In this document: positions 17,248 to 25,166 of the stretch, one piece after another | How the letters are laid out: the number at the start of each line of letters is the position of its first letter | Numbering within the stretch: the first letter of the stretch is position 1 | From: Mollicutes bacterium | GTDB taxonomy: Bacteria; Bacillota_I; Bacilli_A; Izemoplasmatales; Izemoplasmataceae | Reading direction: 5' to 3' | Assembly (NCBI GenBank): GCA_003568315.1 | Contig: PWYL01000069.1 | Location: 1 to 35,261 of the forward strand | DNA length: 35,261 nt | Made by a program: the position numbers and the translations under genes | Notes under the pieces: model-generated | What the model was told of the DNA's origin: nothing | The model's input: the letters and a program-made list of their open reading frames with translations, nothing else | Databases searched by the model: none

Positions 17248-17287
17248 ACGTCCGTATCCGAAAACGACAGGAAAGAGGGATGAATGG

Positions 17288-19069
17288 ATGTGCGGAATTG
17301 TCGGTTACCTCGGCGAGAAAGATGCGAAAAAACATGTCATGGAAGGGTTGCGACGTCTCGAGTACCGGGGGTATGATTCCGCCGGCATCGCCTATTACGA
17401 CGAAGCGAAAGCGGATCATCTCGTCTTCAAGGAGAAGGGGCGCCTCGAAAATCTGGCGGGCCTCCTTCCGGAAGGCGGTTCCCAAGCGGCCATCGGCCAC
17501 ACGCGTTGGGCGACACACGGACGTGTGACCAAAGAGAACGCCCATCCGCACGAATCGCACGACGGACGTTTCATCGTCGTGCACAACGGCATTATCGAGA
17601 ACCACAAGGCCTTGGCCGAAGAATATCTAGCAGGCATTCCGAGAAAGAGCGCGACGGACACCGAAATCATCGCGAGTCTTCTCGGACATCTTGCCAAGGG
17701 GAAGGACGTTGCCGGGGCCTTCCGACAAGTTCTCGACCTTTTGGAAGGCTCTTATGCCCTTCTCTTGATGGACAGGGAACACCCCGACATCCTCTATGCG
17801 GCAAAGAAAAAAAGCCCTTTGCTCATCGGTCAAAACGGGCGCGACACCATCATCGCGAGCGACTTGACGGCGCTTTGCGCCGCCGCTACGGACTATCTCG
17901 CCTTGGAGGACGGCAGTATCGTCACAATCGACGAGCGGGGTTTTTCTGTCCGAGACGGACAAGGGAAAGCGGTCCGCCCCGTGTTATCCCCCGTTGACAA
18001 AGCCTATGCCGAAACGGACAAGGGTGTTTTCGACCATTACATGTTGAAAGAGATCCACGAACAGCCCGCGGTGCTGCGCCGCATCACGGCGGAATATTTC
18101 GACCAAGAGACTCCGCGCATCCGAAAGGACATTTCGGCCATGTTGCAAAAGGCAAAAAGGCTGCACATTTTGGCCGCCGGCACCAGCATGCATGCCGGCA
18201 TCGTCGGGAAGGCGCTTTTCGAGAATCTGGCCCGGCTTCCCACAGAAGTCCACATCGCGAGCGAGTTCGCCCATCATCCCCCTCTGCTCGAAGCGGGCTC
18301 CGTTTTCCTTCTCATCAGCCAAAGCGGGGAGACGGCCGACCTCAGGGCCTCACTCGAGATTGTCAAAGAGAAGGGCTTTCCGAGTCTCACCTTGACGAAC
18401 GTCAAGACCTCGACGCTCGCCCGTGAGGCCGACAAGTATCTGGAGATCTTTGCCGGGCCGGAAATCGCTGTCGCCTCGACCAAGGCCTATACGGCGCAAA
18501 TCGCCGTTCTTGCCATTTTGGCTTTCGCTCTTGGTGACGGTGGATTCTCCCTGCGAAAGGAACTCGCGCTCGCGGCGCAAGGCATCGAGAACCATCTTCA
18601 GGATCACAAGATGTATTCCGGCATCGTCGCCGGACATCTCAAGAAACCCCACGCTTTCTACATCGGTCGCGGTCTCGATTATGCCGTCGCATTGGAGGCC
18701 GCCCTCAAGCTGAAAGAGATTTCCTACATCCACACCGAGGGTTTCGCGGCCGGGGAATTGAAACACGGCACGATCGCCTTGATCGAGGAAGGAATTCCGG
18801 TCATCGCCCTCGTAACCGAAAAAAGGACGGCGGCACACACAAGAAGCGCCATCGCCGAGGTGGAAAGCCGCGGCGCCGATGTCCTTGTCATCGCGACGGA
18901 GAATGTCGCGGAGAAGGAAGACGGCATCAGACTCGATACCGTCCATCCGCTCCTCACCCCGCTCGTTTGTGTCGTCCCCACACAACTCATCGCCTATTAT
19001 GCGGCTCTCCAAAGAGGTACGGACATCGACAAACCGAGGAATCTCGCCAAAAGCGTGACGGTTGAATGA
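17288..19069 (+). CDS. glmS: Glutamine--fructose-6-phosphate aminotransferase (isomerizing)
   Basis: First enzyme of the hexosamine pathway, making glucosamine-6-phosphate from fructose-6-phosphate and glutamine. The ATG at 17288 places Cys2 as N-terminal nucleophile (MCGIVGYLGE), required for the Ntn glutaminase domain; typical motifs follow (RGYDSAGIA, TRWATHG, HNGIIEN). Two SIS sugar-isomerase domains are present (AAGTSMHAG...SQSGETADLRASLE, and GRGLDYAVALEAALKLKEISYIHTEGFAAGELKHG). The C-terminus DKPRNLAKSVTVE is the signature end of GlmS. The length is 593 residues. GAGGGA lies seven bases upstream. It is followed by glmM and glmU. Confidence 0.97.
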   Translation: MCGIVGYLGEKDAKKHVMEGLRRLEYRGYDSAGIAYYDEAKADHLVFKEKGRLENLAGLLPEGGSQAAIGHTRWATHGRVTKENAHPHESHDGRFIVVHNGIIENHKALAEEYLAGIPRKSATDTEIIASLLGHLAKGKDVAGAFRQVLDLLEGSYALLLMDREHPDILYAAKKKSPLLIGQNGRDTIIASDLTALCAAATDYLALEDGSIVTIDERGFSVRDGQGKAVRPVLSPVDKAYAETDKGVFDHYMLKEIHEQPAVLRRITAEYFDQETPRIRKDISAMLQKAKRLHILAAGTSMHAGIVGKALFENLARLPTEVHIASEFAHHPPLLEAGSVFLLISQSGETADLRASLEIVKEKGFPSLTLTNVKTSTLAREADKYLEIFAGPEIAVASTKAYTAQIAVLAILAFALGDGGFSLRKELALAAQGIENHLQDHKMYSGIVAGHLKKPHAFYIGRGLDYAVALEAALKLKEISYIHTEGFAAGELKHGTIALIEEGIPVIALVTEKRTAAHTRSAIAEVESRGADVLVIATENVAEKEDGIRLDTVHPLLTPLVCVVPTQLIAYYAALQRGTDIDKPRNLAKSVTVE

Positions 19070-19094
19070 ACTTTCCAAGCACGGGGATTTGTGA

Positions 19095-19100
19095 TAGAAT
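19095..19100 (+). promoter_or_regulatory. Putative extended -10 promoter of glmM-glmU
   Basis: TGA precedes TAGAAT; no good -35. It lies in the 74-base gap between glmS and glmM, so glmM-glmU may also be transcribed separately. Confidence 0.45.
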
Positions 19101-19143
19101 AAGTAGACACAATTGATGGTGTGTGATGTGAAGGAGGAATGCT

Positions 19144-20466
19144 ATGATGGGGAAATATTTCGGCACCGACGGCATCAGAGGCGTTGCCGGCGAGACCCTC
19201 ACGACCGAGATGGCCCATCTCGTGGGGAACTCTCTCGGGAAGGTCTTTTCTGCGGAACGCATCGTCGTCGGCAAAGACACGCGTGAATCGAGTGACGCAT
19301 TGGCCACGGCGGTCACACTCGGCGCTCTTGAGGCCGGTATGGACGTCGTCTATGCGGGAACGGTTTCGACCCCCATGGTCGCCCATTTTTCTCGCAAAGA
19401 AGAAATCCCGGGCGTCATGATCACGGCTTCGCACAACCCCTATCGTGACAACGGCATCAAGGTTTTCGACAAGGGATACAAACTTCCCGCCAAGGCGGAA
19501 AGCGCCATCGAGGCCTTCATCGATAAAGGCGAGACTGCTTTTTCCGGAACTTTCGGGAGGCTCCGCACGAGCGAATCGGTAAACGAGGCCTATCAAGAGC
19601 TTTTTGAGAGTTTCGGTCTCGAGAAGGCCAATCTCTCGATCGCTTTCGACACTGCGAACGGTGCCACCTGCGAAATCGCGAAGAAGGTTCTCGCGCCGGT
19701 CGTCGACGAACACGTGCAGATCGGTGACAAGCCTGACGGCAGAAACATCAACGAGGGTTGCGGTTCCACCGACCTCTCGGCGATTGTCAAGGCGGCCGCC
19801 GAGCACAAGAGCGACCTCGGTGTCGCTTTTGACGGCGACGGTGACCGTCTCCTCGTCGTCGACCACCGGGAGAACGTCTATGACGGCGACCTTCTCATCT
19901 ATATCATCGCGCGTTATCTGAAAGAGAACGATCTTCTCAACAAGAACACCGTCGTGCTCACGAAGATGAGCAACCCCGGCGTCATCAAGGCTTTGAAGGA
20001 AAACGGCATCAAAGTCGTGCAAACGGATGTCGGCGACAAACATGTGCAGGCCGAGTTGCTCAAGAACGACTACACCATCGGCGGCGAGAACAGCGGCCAC
20101 ATCATCCTGAACCATCTCTTGCAGACGGGGGATGGGCTGCTCGCGGCGGCCTACCTTCTGAAAATCATGCATGAGAAGCGCCAGACGCTCGCCTCGCTCG
20201 TCGAAGGCGTGGAAATCTATCCGCAAAAGATGCAAAACGTAGCCGGCGTCGCCAAGGACGTCGTCAATGACAAGGAAGTCAAAGCCGCCGTGAAGGAGGC
20301 GGCCAAGAAACTCGGCGCCGACAGCCTCCTCCTGGTCCGTCCTTCGGGGACGGAACCTGTCGTCCGGATCACGGTGAGCCACAAGGACGCTTCGCTCGTG
20401 GACAAGACGATCGAAAGGCTCGAGTCGATCATCCGCGAAAAGGGGGCCCTTGAAGATGGCGGCTAA
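19144..20466 (+). CDS. glmM: Phosphoglucosamine mutase
   Basis: Converts glucosamine-6-phosphate to glucosamine-1-phosphate. The phosphorylated serine is Ser96 in TASHNPYRDNGIK, the metal-binding loop is DGDGDR (230-235), the substrate loop is GGENSGHI, and the phosphate-binding loop near the end is RPSGTEPVVRI. The GTDGIRG at the N-terminus is also typical. Length of 440 residues is normal. AAGGAGG (19131-19137) serves the ATG at 19144; the ATG at 19147 is almost as good. Its end overlaps glmU. Confidence 0.97.
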   Translation: MMGKYFGTDGIRGVAGETLTTEMAHLVGNSLGKVFSAERIVVGKDTRESSDALATAVTLGALEAGMDVVYAGTVSTPMVAHFSRKEEIPGVMITASHNPYRDNGIKVFDKGYKLPAKAESAIEAFIDKGETAFSGTFGRLRTSESVNEAYQELFESFGLEKANLSIAFDTANGATCEIAKKVLAPVVDEHVQIGDKPDGRNINEGCGSTDLSAIVKAAAEHKSDLGVAFDGDGDRLLVVDHRENVYDGDLLIYIIARYLKENDLLNKNTVVLTKMSNPGVIKALKENGIKVVQTDVGDKHVQAELLKNDYTIGGENSGHIILNHLLQTGDGLLAAAYLLKIMHEKRQTLASLVEGVEIYPQKMQNVAGVAKDVVNDKEVKAAVKEAAKKLGADSLLLVRPSGTEPVVRITVSHKDASLVDKTIERLESIIREKGALEDGG

Positions 20467-21892
20467 ATACGCTTTGATTCTCGCTGCGGGGAAAGGGACC
20501 CGCATGCGGACGGAACTTCCGAAATGCGCCTTCCCCATCCTCAAGAAACCGATGATCGAATACATCGTCGAAGGTGTCGAGAAGAGCGGTGTCGAAAAGA
20601 TCGTCGTGGTGGTCGGCCACCAGAGGAAGGTACTCGAGGATCTACTCACCGACAGGGTGACCTTCGCCTATCAGGAAGAACAGCTCGGTACCGGTCACGC
20701 CGCGCTTTCGGCGGCCGACATCCTCAAAGAAAAAGCGGGGACGACGATCATCCTGCTCGGCGACATGCCGCTCGTCAATGAGACGTTGATCGAGAAAATC
20801 TTCCTCTCGCACGAAAAGTCGGAAAACGATCTCACAGTCGTGAGTGCCGACTTCAAAGACCCCACCGGTTATGGAAGGATTATTCGCGACAAGTACGGTC
20901 GTATCCACTCCATCGTCGAAGAAACCGACTGCACCGAAGAGGAAAGACAGATCACGGAAGTGAACACGGGGCTTTACGCCATCGACAACAAGATCCTCTT
21001 CGACGTGTTGGAAGAAATCGAGAAGAACCCATACAAAGGGGAGTACTATCTCACCGACATCGTCGAGATCATGAGAGACGACTACCGGGTCGGATCCTTC
21101 GTCATCCGCGAGGAATCGCGGGTGATGGGTGTGAACGACCTCTATGCGATAAGTCGGGTGGAAAAATTCCTGCGCGACGAGATCAACAAGCGCCACATGC
21201 TCGCGGGAGTCTATATGATCAACCCCGAGACGATCACCATCGGCCATAATGTCAGCATCGACGGCAACGTCACCATCAACCCCAACACCACCATCACCGG
21301 GAATTCCACCATCAAGTCGGGGGCGGTGATCGGCCCGAACACCGAGATCCACAACGGCACCATCCACAAGGATGTGCAAGTGAAACACAGCCTCCTCTAT
21401 GACAGCACCGTGCACGAGAGGACGACGGTGGGTCCCTTCGCGCATCTCAGGAACAACGCCAACATCGGCCGCGACAACCGCATCGGGAACTTCGTCGAGG
21501 TCAAGAAGTCCGCGACCGGTGCCGGCACCAAAGCGAGCCATCTCGCCTACATCGGCGATGCCGAGGTCGGAAGCAACGTGAACTTCGGCTGCGGCTCCAT
21601 CACCGTGAACTTCGACGGTAAAGAGAAACATCTGACGAAAATCGGCGACGATGTCTTCATCGGATGCAACACGAACCTCATCGCCCCGATCGACATCGCG
21701 GACAATGTCTTCATCGCCGCGGGAAGCACCGTGACCGAGAATGTCCCCGCCTGGGCGCTGGCGATCGCGAGAAACCGCCAAATCAACAAGGCCGATTACG
21801 CCAAGAACCTGATCAGACCCAAGACCGTCAAGCCCGACAACGGCACAGAAAAGGAAAAGAAGGCACCGACGAGCCTGAAAAAGGCCGATTAG
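20456..21892 (+). CDS. glmU: Bifunctional GlcNAc-1-P uridyltransferase / GlcN-1-P acetyltransferase
   Basis: Makes UDP-N-acetylglucosamine, the precursor of cell-wall and other glycans, from glucosamine-1-phosphate. The N-terminal uridyltransferase domain starts with LAAGKGTRMRTELPKC and contains QLGTGHA. The C-terminal left-handed beta-helix shows hexapeptide repeats (ITIGHNVSIDGNVTINPNTTITGN) and the acetyltransferase site (PFAHLR, GNFVEVKKS, HLAYIGDAEVG, NFGCGSITVNFDGK). A charged tail of about 25 residues (KTVKPDNGTEKEKKAPTSLKKAD) is not part of the fold. The ATG at 20456 lies nine bases after AGGGGG and overlaps glmM by 11 bases. With glmS and glmM this completes the pathway in one cluster. 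Confidence 0.97.
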   Translation: MAAKYALILAAGKGTRMRTELPKCAFPILKKPMIEYIVEGVEKSGVEKIVVVVGHQRKVLEDLLTDRVTFAYQEEQLGTGHAALSAADILKEKAGTTIILLGDMPLVNETLIEKIFLSHEKSENDLTVVSADFKDPTGYGRIIRDKYGRIHSIVEETDCTEEERQITEVNTGLYAIDNKILFDVLEEIEKNPYKGEYYLTDIVEIMRDDYRVGSFVIREESRVMGVNDLYAISRVEKFLRDEINKRHMLAGVYMINPETITIGHNVSIDGNVTINPNTTITGNSTIKSGAVIGPNTEIHNGTIHKDVQVKHSLLYDSTVHERTTVGPFAHLRNNANIGRDNRIGNFVEVKKSATGAGTKASHLAYIGDAEVGSNVNFGCGSITVNFDGKEKHLTKIGDDVFIGCNTNLIAPIDIADNVFIAAGSTVTENVPAWALAIARNRQINKADYAKNLIRPKTVKPDNGTEKEKKAPTSLKKAD

Positions 21893-21894
21893 TG

Positions 21895-21922
21895 TTGACA
21901 AGACCCGGCCATGTGATATAAT
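21895..21922 (+). promoter_or_regulatory. Strong promoter of infC-rpmI-rplT
   Basis: Perfect TTGACA (21895-21900) and TATAAT (21917-21922) at 16 bases, with TGA before the -10. Transcription should begin near 21929, giving a leader of about 150 nt. Confidence 0.88.
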
Positions 21923-21926
21923 GGTT

Positions 21927-22055
21927 TCGGTTGTAAAACCGTGGAAAGCAGAGTACCCGCTCTCACCCGACGGATTCTGTCCGTGGGTCGACGCTACAAA
22001 ACGTGGACACGTATTTCGCGTGTGGGTACCCCTGTGGACCCGCACGTTTTTGTTT
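21927..22055 (+). promoter_or_regulatory. Structured infC leader, probable L20-type autoregulatory element
   Basis: The leader holds hairpins CGGTT-GTAA-AACCG (from 21928), ACCC-G-ACGGA/TCCGT-GGGT (about 21965-21988) and a final terminator stem CGTGTGGGT (22019-22027) with ACCCGCACG (22038-22046) followed by TTTTTGTTT. ACACG (22007-22011) can instead pair with CGTGT (22019-22023), a possible antiterminator. In Bacillota, L20 represses this operon by attenuation at such a leader; assignment is by position and architecture, not by sequence match. Confidence 0.6.
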
Positions 22056-22078
22056 AAGCCCATTTGGAGGTGGAAGAC

Positions 22079-22618
22079 ATCAGAAGGAAGCCCGACAAGC
22101 GGGACAAGAACCAAGGTATCGTCAACGAGGATATCCGCGCCCGCGAAGTGATGGTCATCGGAGATGACGGGGAACAACTCGGCATCATGCCGAAGAAAGA
22201 GGCTCTGGACAAAGCCTACGAACGTGATTTGGATCTTGTGCTCGTCGCCCCGAAGGCGAAACCGCCCGTCGCCAAGTTCATGGACTACAACAAGTACCGC
22301 TATGAACAGAAGAAGAAGGCGAAAGAGGCGAAGAAAAAGCAGAAGGTCCAGCAACTCAAGGAGCTCAGACTTTCGCCCAAGATCGAGAAACACGATTTTG
22401 AGACCAAACTCCGCAACGGGCGAAAATTCCTCGCCAACGGCGACAAGCTCAAAATCTCGATCCGTTTTCGTGGCCGCGAAATGGCCCACACGGACCGGGG
22501 AAGGGATGTCATGCTCGATTTCGCCAAGCAATGCGCCGACCTGGCCCAGATTGAGAGCCATCCCAAGCAGGAGGGCCGTTTCATGCAGATGACCCTCATC
22601 CCCAAAAAAGACAAGTGA
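22079..22618 (+). CDS. infC: Translation initiation factor IF-3, with ATC start codon
   Basis: IF-3 binds the 30S subunit and checks start-codon pairing. The 179-residue product has the typical N-domain (NEDIRAREVMVIGDDGEQLGIMPKKEAL, LVAPKAKPPVAKFMDYNKYRYEQ) and C-domain (KELRLSPKIEKHDFETKLRNGRKFL, IRFRGREMAHTDRG). No ATG, GTG or TTG stands at a proper distance from the only good ribosome binding site, GGAGGTGG (22066-22073). An ATC at 22079 does, and it yields the usual N-terminus (RRKPDKRDKNQGIVNEDI). Rare AUU/AUC starts in infC are a known autoregulatory device, since IF-3 discriminates against them. A TTG at 22064 has no ribosome binding site. Confidence 0.93.
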   Translation: MRRKPDKRDKNQGIVNEDIRAREVMVIGDDGEQLGIMPKKEALDKAYERDLDLVLVAPKAKPPVAKFMDYNKYRYEQKKKAKEAKKKQKVQQLKELRLSPKIEKHDFETKLRNGRKFLANGDKLKISIRFRGREMAHTDRGRDVMLDFAKQCADLAQIESHPKQEGRFMQMTLIPKKDK

Positions 22619-22631
22619 GGAGGAACACCCC

Positions 22632-22832
22632 ATGCCCAAGACCAAGACCCACTCCGGCACGAAAAAGCGCGTGAAGATGACCGCCAAGGGCAAACTCAAG
22701 GTCTCTCGCGCGAACCGCGCCCATTTGAAGAGCGCCAAATCCAAGGATTCCATCCGCAAGGGACGTCGTGCGAAATACTTGAAGCCCCAGGACGCGCGCC
22801 GCGTGAAAAAACAGGTTTCCCAATCGAAATAA
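22632..22832 (+). CDS. rpmI: 50S ribosomal protein L35
   Basis: A 66-residue, strongly basic ribosomal protein beginning with the family signature MPKTKTHSGTKKRVKMTAKGKLK and continuing with RANRAHLKSAKSKDSIRKGRRAKYL. Normal length. GAGGAGGA precedes the ATG. It sits in the conserved order infC-rpmI-rplT, 13 bases after infC and 21 before rplT. Confidence 0.97.
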   Translation: MPKTKTHSGTKKRVKMTAKGKLKVSRANRAHLKSAKSKDSIRKGRRAKYLKPQDARRVKKQVSQSK

Positions 22833-22853
22833 TCCAACCAGGAGGAATGCACC

Positions 22854-23501
22854 ATGCCCAGAGTACGAGTCGGAACCCTCTCCCGCCGGCGCAGAAAGAA
22901 AATCCTGAAGCTCGCCAAGGGATACTTCGGTTCCAAACACCTATTGTACAGGACTGCGAACGAACAAGTCATGAAGTCATGGACCTACAGCTACCGTGAC
23001 CGAAAAAGAAGGAAACGCGATTTCCGCAAACTCTGGATTTCGCGCATCAACGCCGCCGCCAGGCAGAACGGCCTTTCTTATTCCCGCATGATCAACGGCT
23101 TGAAGAAGGCCGGTGTGGACATCAACCGCAAGATGCTCGCCGACATCGCCGTGAATGATCCCGAAACGTTCAAGAAACTTTGCGAAACGGCCATGAGCGG
23201 ACTGAAGGGGAAAAGGACCCCCCCGAAGAAGGCGGATGCGAAGAAGGAAGCCCCCATGAAGGAACAACCCCCCGCCAAGAAAGAAACCCCGGTCGAGGAG
23301 ACGACCGAAGTGAAAACGAAAGACGAGAAGAAAGAAGAGAGACGAGACGAGAAAACTACCGCCGCCGAGGTCAAAGAGACCGCCGAGGAACTCGCGAAAC
23401 TCACAGTCGCTGAACTGAAAGACCTCTGCAAAACGCGGGGCATCTCGGGATATTCGTCCTTGAAGAAGGCGGAACTCATCGCGAGACTCCAGAGAGATTG
23501 A
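22854..23501 (+). CDS. rplT: 50S ribosomal protein L20 with charged linker and SAP/Rho-N-like C-terminal extension
   Basis: Residues 1-118 are a normal L20 ([62 protein letters not shown]), which organises 23S rRNA early in 50S assembly. Most L20 proteins end there at about 118 residues. This one continues for almost 100 residues: a Lys/Glu/Pro-rich linker (about 119-175) and a helix-turn-helix-like module at 183-212 ([20 protein letters not shown], then [10 protein letters not shown]) with the pattern of SAP or Rho N-terminal nucleic-acid-binding domains. The frame runs without interruption into a terminator at the stop codon, so the extension is genuine within this sequence. Confidence 0.95.
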   Translation: MPRVRVGTLSRRRRKKILKLAKGYFGSKHLLYRTANEQVMKSWTYSYRDRKRRKRDFRKLWISRINAAARQNGLSYSRMINGLKKAGVDINRKMLADIAVNDPETFKKLCETAMSGLKGKRTPPKKADAKKEAPMKEQPPAKKETPVEETTEVKTKDEKKEERRDEKTTAAEVKETAEELAKLTVAELKDLCKTRGISGYSSLKKAELIARLQRD

Positions 23502-23525
23502 GCAGTCATCCGACTGCTTTTTTTC
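23501..23525 (+). terminator. Intrinsic terminator of infC-rpmI-rplT
   Basis: AGCAGTC-ATCC-GACTGCT followed by seven T, starting at the last base of the rplT stop codon. Confidence 0.92.
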
Positions 23526-23570
23526 TTGTGAGGACCTCTTCTCGACATCCGCGGCAAGCAGTCGATTCGA

Positions 23571-23599
23571 TTGACAACACGAGAAACGGGGCGTATAAT
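23571..23599 (+). promoter_or_regulatory. Consensus promoter of the rod-shaped RNA
   Basis: Perfect TTGACA (23571-23576) and TATAAT (23594-23599) with the ideal 17-base spacer. The expected start, near 23606, coincides with the first base of the long helix. Confidence 0.9.
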
Positions 23600-23605
23600 G
23601 AGATT

Positions 23606-23784
23606 GTGGCCTGAAGGATGGGAAACCACTCAGGCGCGACCCCAAATTTTGTAGAAAGGGGCCAAGGTCTGTCCGGTGTGCGAAAGCCTTTCTCTGAAAA
23701 GGAATCCTAAAGGTCAGACAAGAGGCCCCCCCCATAGTAAGTTCGTGGTTCTGCGATCGAGTGGTTTCCCGTCGTTCAGGCCAC
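23606..23784 (+). ncRNA. Candidate structured non-coding RNA, possibly 6S RNA
   Basis: The first 26 bases (23606-23631) pair with the last 26 (23759-23784) with a single mismatch and one G-U pair. Inside is a large bubble, then a second helix GGGGCC (23658-23663)/GGCCCC (23724-23729) continued by GTCTG (23667-23671)/CAGAC (23715-23719), and a terminal hairpin region around CCTTT...AAAAGG. About 180 nt, a rod with closing stem, central bubble and terminal stem is the 6S RNA architecture, which mimics an open promoter and binds RNA polymerase. No terminator follows, and the next gene starts 45 bases on, so it could instead be the leader of that gene. It is not SRP RNA, tmRNA or RNase P by their conserved motifs. 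Confidence 0.6.
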
Positions 23785-23828
23785 TTTGTTGATTTCAAAA
23801 CCTTGAACAGGGAGAAAGAAGGGGAACA

Positions 23829-24485
23829 ATGAGTAAAGTCCAAAAAGTCTTTGTGAACTACAATTGGTTCATCAAGCTTATCGGCGCCGCACTCCTCATC
23901 GCGCTCGCCCTCATTCTTTGGCTTGTCGATGTGGAGCCCTTGATCCAGAGTTTCGTCGGAATCCTCATCGGGGTGTATGCGATTGTGCGGCTCGTGCCGT
24001 TCGTCCGCACACAACGCAGTGACCTCATCAAGACCATCAACATCATCGAGATCACCCTGAACGTCCTCATCGCCGCCTTCCTCATCATTTCCGCCTTCAC
24101 GCTCGACGAAGGTCTCGGCGCGGCCTTCGGCTATATCATCGCCTTTGTCCTCATCGCCCGCGGCATGGTACATTTCTACGGGCTCAGCGAAGGAAGCGAA
24201 AAAGGCGACCACATCACCTATTTCTTCCACATCGCCACCCTCGTTGTCGGTACTGTCATCGCCGTGTACGGCTTCGAGGTCACGCAACTCATCATCCTCT
24301 TCATCATCCTCGCGCTCATGGCTTCGGCCTATATCGGGTTTGAAGGGTACCGCGGTTTTTCGATGTATCGCAAGCGCAAACAGCTCGAAGAACCCGCCCG
24401 GGACGAAGCGAAAGAGGAAGCGGACATCCGGAAGGCCCCCTCGAAAGAAGAAGAGGAACGCAAGCGGGACGAAATCGTCAGTTGA
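23829..24485 (+). CDS. Six-helix membrane protein, HdeD/DUF308-like, with charged C-terminal tail
   Basis: A 218-residue protein with six predicted membrane segments (about 15-33, 38-57, 72-92, 97-115, 129-147 and 150-170), followed by a cytoplasmic charged tail of about 45 residues rich in Glu, Lys and Arg. The repeated two-helix arrangement resembles the HdeD/DUF308 family. GGGAGAAAGAAGGGG precedes the ATG. No separate promoter is visible after the structured RNA at 23606-23784, so it may be expressed by read-through from that strong promoter. A related protein of the same layout lies at 25167-25748. Function unknown. Confidence 0.82.
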   Translation: MSKVQKVFVNYNWFIKLIGAALLIALALILWLVDVEPLIQSFVGILIGVYAIVRLVPFVRTQRSDLIKTINIIEITLNVLIAAFLIISAFTLDEGLGAAFGYIIAFVLIARGMVHFYGLSEGSEKGDHITYFFHIATLVVGTVIAVYGFEVTQLIILFIILALMASAYIGFEGYRGFSMYRKRKQLEEPARDEAKEEADIRKAPSKEEEERKRDEIVS

Positions 24486-24554
24486 GAGACTGTAAGTCGA
24501 TGGACCGATATCTGCTCCCTTTTTCGCGAGCAACGGTTCATTTGGTTTTTATAA

Positions 24555-24580
24555 CGGCATCACCCGGGTGATGCCGTTTT
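24555..24580 (+). terminator. Intrinsic terminator, perfect 22-base palindrome
   Basis: CGGCATCACCC pairs with GGGTGATGCCG, followed by TTTTCTTGTTGTTTT. It ends transcription of the membrane protein gene before the marR promoter. Confidence 0.8.
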
Positions 24581-24611
24581 CTTGTTGTTTTGGAAAATTT
24601 GGGCGAACCAC

Positions 24612-24652
24612 TTGGCAAACCGGAAAAATCCTTGTATAATGTTTGTGTACAA
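24612..24652 (+). promoter_or_regulatory. marR promoter with candidate autoregulatory operator
   Basis: TTGGCA (24612-24617) and TATAAT (24635-24640) are 17 bases apart. An inverted repeat TTGTATA (24632-24638) and TGTACAA (24646-24652) overlaps the -10 and start point, where a dimeric MarR repressor would block transcription. Confidence 0.65.
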
Positions 24653-24674
24653 CCTATGACCGGAGGTGAAACTG

Positions 24675-25136
24675 GTGGCCGAAGATATTTTCCGCTTGAT
24701 ACAACGTAGCGCGCTCTACTATAAGCGACTTATGACGAAATTCCTCGAACGTTTCGATATCACATTCGCACAATACCAGGTTCTTTCGATCGTGAAGTGG
24801 CATCAACCCCTGACGGCAAAAGAGATCCTCGCCTATCTCGACACGGACAAGGCGACGCTTTCTGGCATCCTCTCCCGACTCGAGAAACGCGATCTCGTGA
24901 TCCGGAGCGAAGACAAGAAGGACCGCCGTCTGATGTATGTGCAACTTTCCAAAACGGCCCTCGCCTTGATCGAGGCCATCGAGGGCAAGACGGCGACGTT
25001 GAACGAAGACCTTTTGAAGAACGTGAAGAATCGGGAGAGGAAGAATTTCGTCTCTACTTTCGAGAAGATCATCGAGACCCAGAACGAAAGACTCTCCGCC
25101 TTGAAAAAAAACACTACGGAAGAAACGAACAAATGA
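24675..25136 (+). CDS. MarR family transcriptional regulator
   Basis: A 153-residue winged-helix regulator. Residues about 30-105 carry the MarR DNA-binding core: FAQYQVLSIVKWHQPLTAKEILAYLDTDKATLSGILSRLEKRDLVIR followed by the wing with the typical DRR (EDKKDRRLMYVQLS). The flanking helices form the dimerisation region. GTG at 24675 is chosen since GGAGG ends eight bases earlier; a GTG at 24666 overlaps that site. It is followed 30 bases later by a membrane protein gene on the same strand without a separate promoter, its most likely target, and an inverted repeat at its own promoter suggests autorepression. Confidence 0.92.
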   Translation: MAEDIFRLIQRSALYYKRLMTKFLERFDITFAQYQVLSIVKWHQPLTAKEILAYLDTDKATLSGILSRLEKRDLVIRSEDKKDRRLMYVQLSKTALALIEAIEGKTATLNEDLLKNVKNRERKNFVSTFEKIIETQNERLSALKKNTTEETNK

Positions 25137-25166
25137 TAACATGAATAGAATGGGGAGGAATGTTCA

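Noticed and set aside
17203-17287. glmS ribozyme before glmS
   Set aside because: Only about 35 nt lie between the likely transcription start and the ATG, far too few for the ribozyme core.
20642-22972. Long minus-strand open frame opposite glmU, infC, rpmI and rplT
   Set aside because: It runs across ribosomal genes, promoter and leader of the plus strand; it is a shadow of codon bias.
23606-23784. The rod-shaped RNA as SRP RNA, tmRNA or RNase P RNA
   Set aside because: The GGAA-type SRP apical motif, a tmRNA alanine acceptor and the RNase P conserved segments are missing, and it is too short for the latter two.
24555-24576. Perfect 22-base palindrome considered as an operator for MarR
   Set aside because: It is followed by a T-rich run and lies after a gene end, so a terminator is a better explanation; the repeat over the marR -10 is the better operator.
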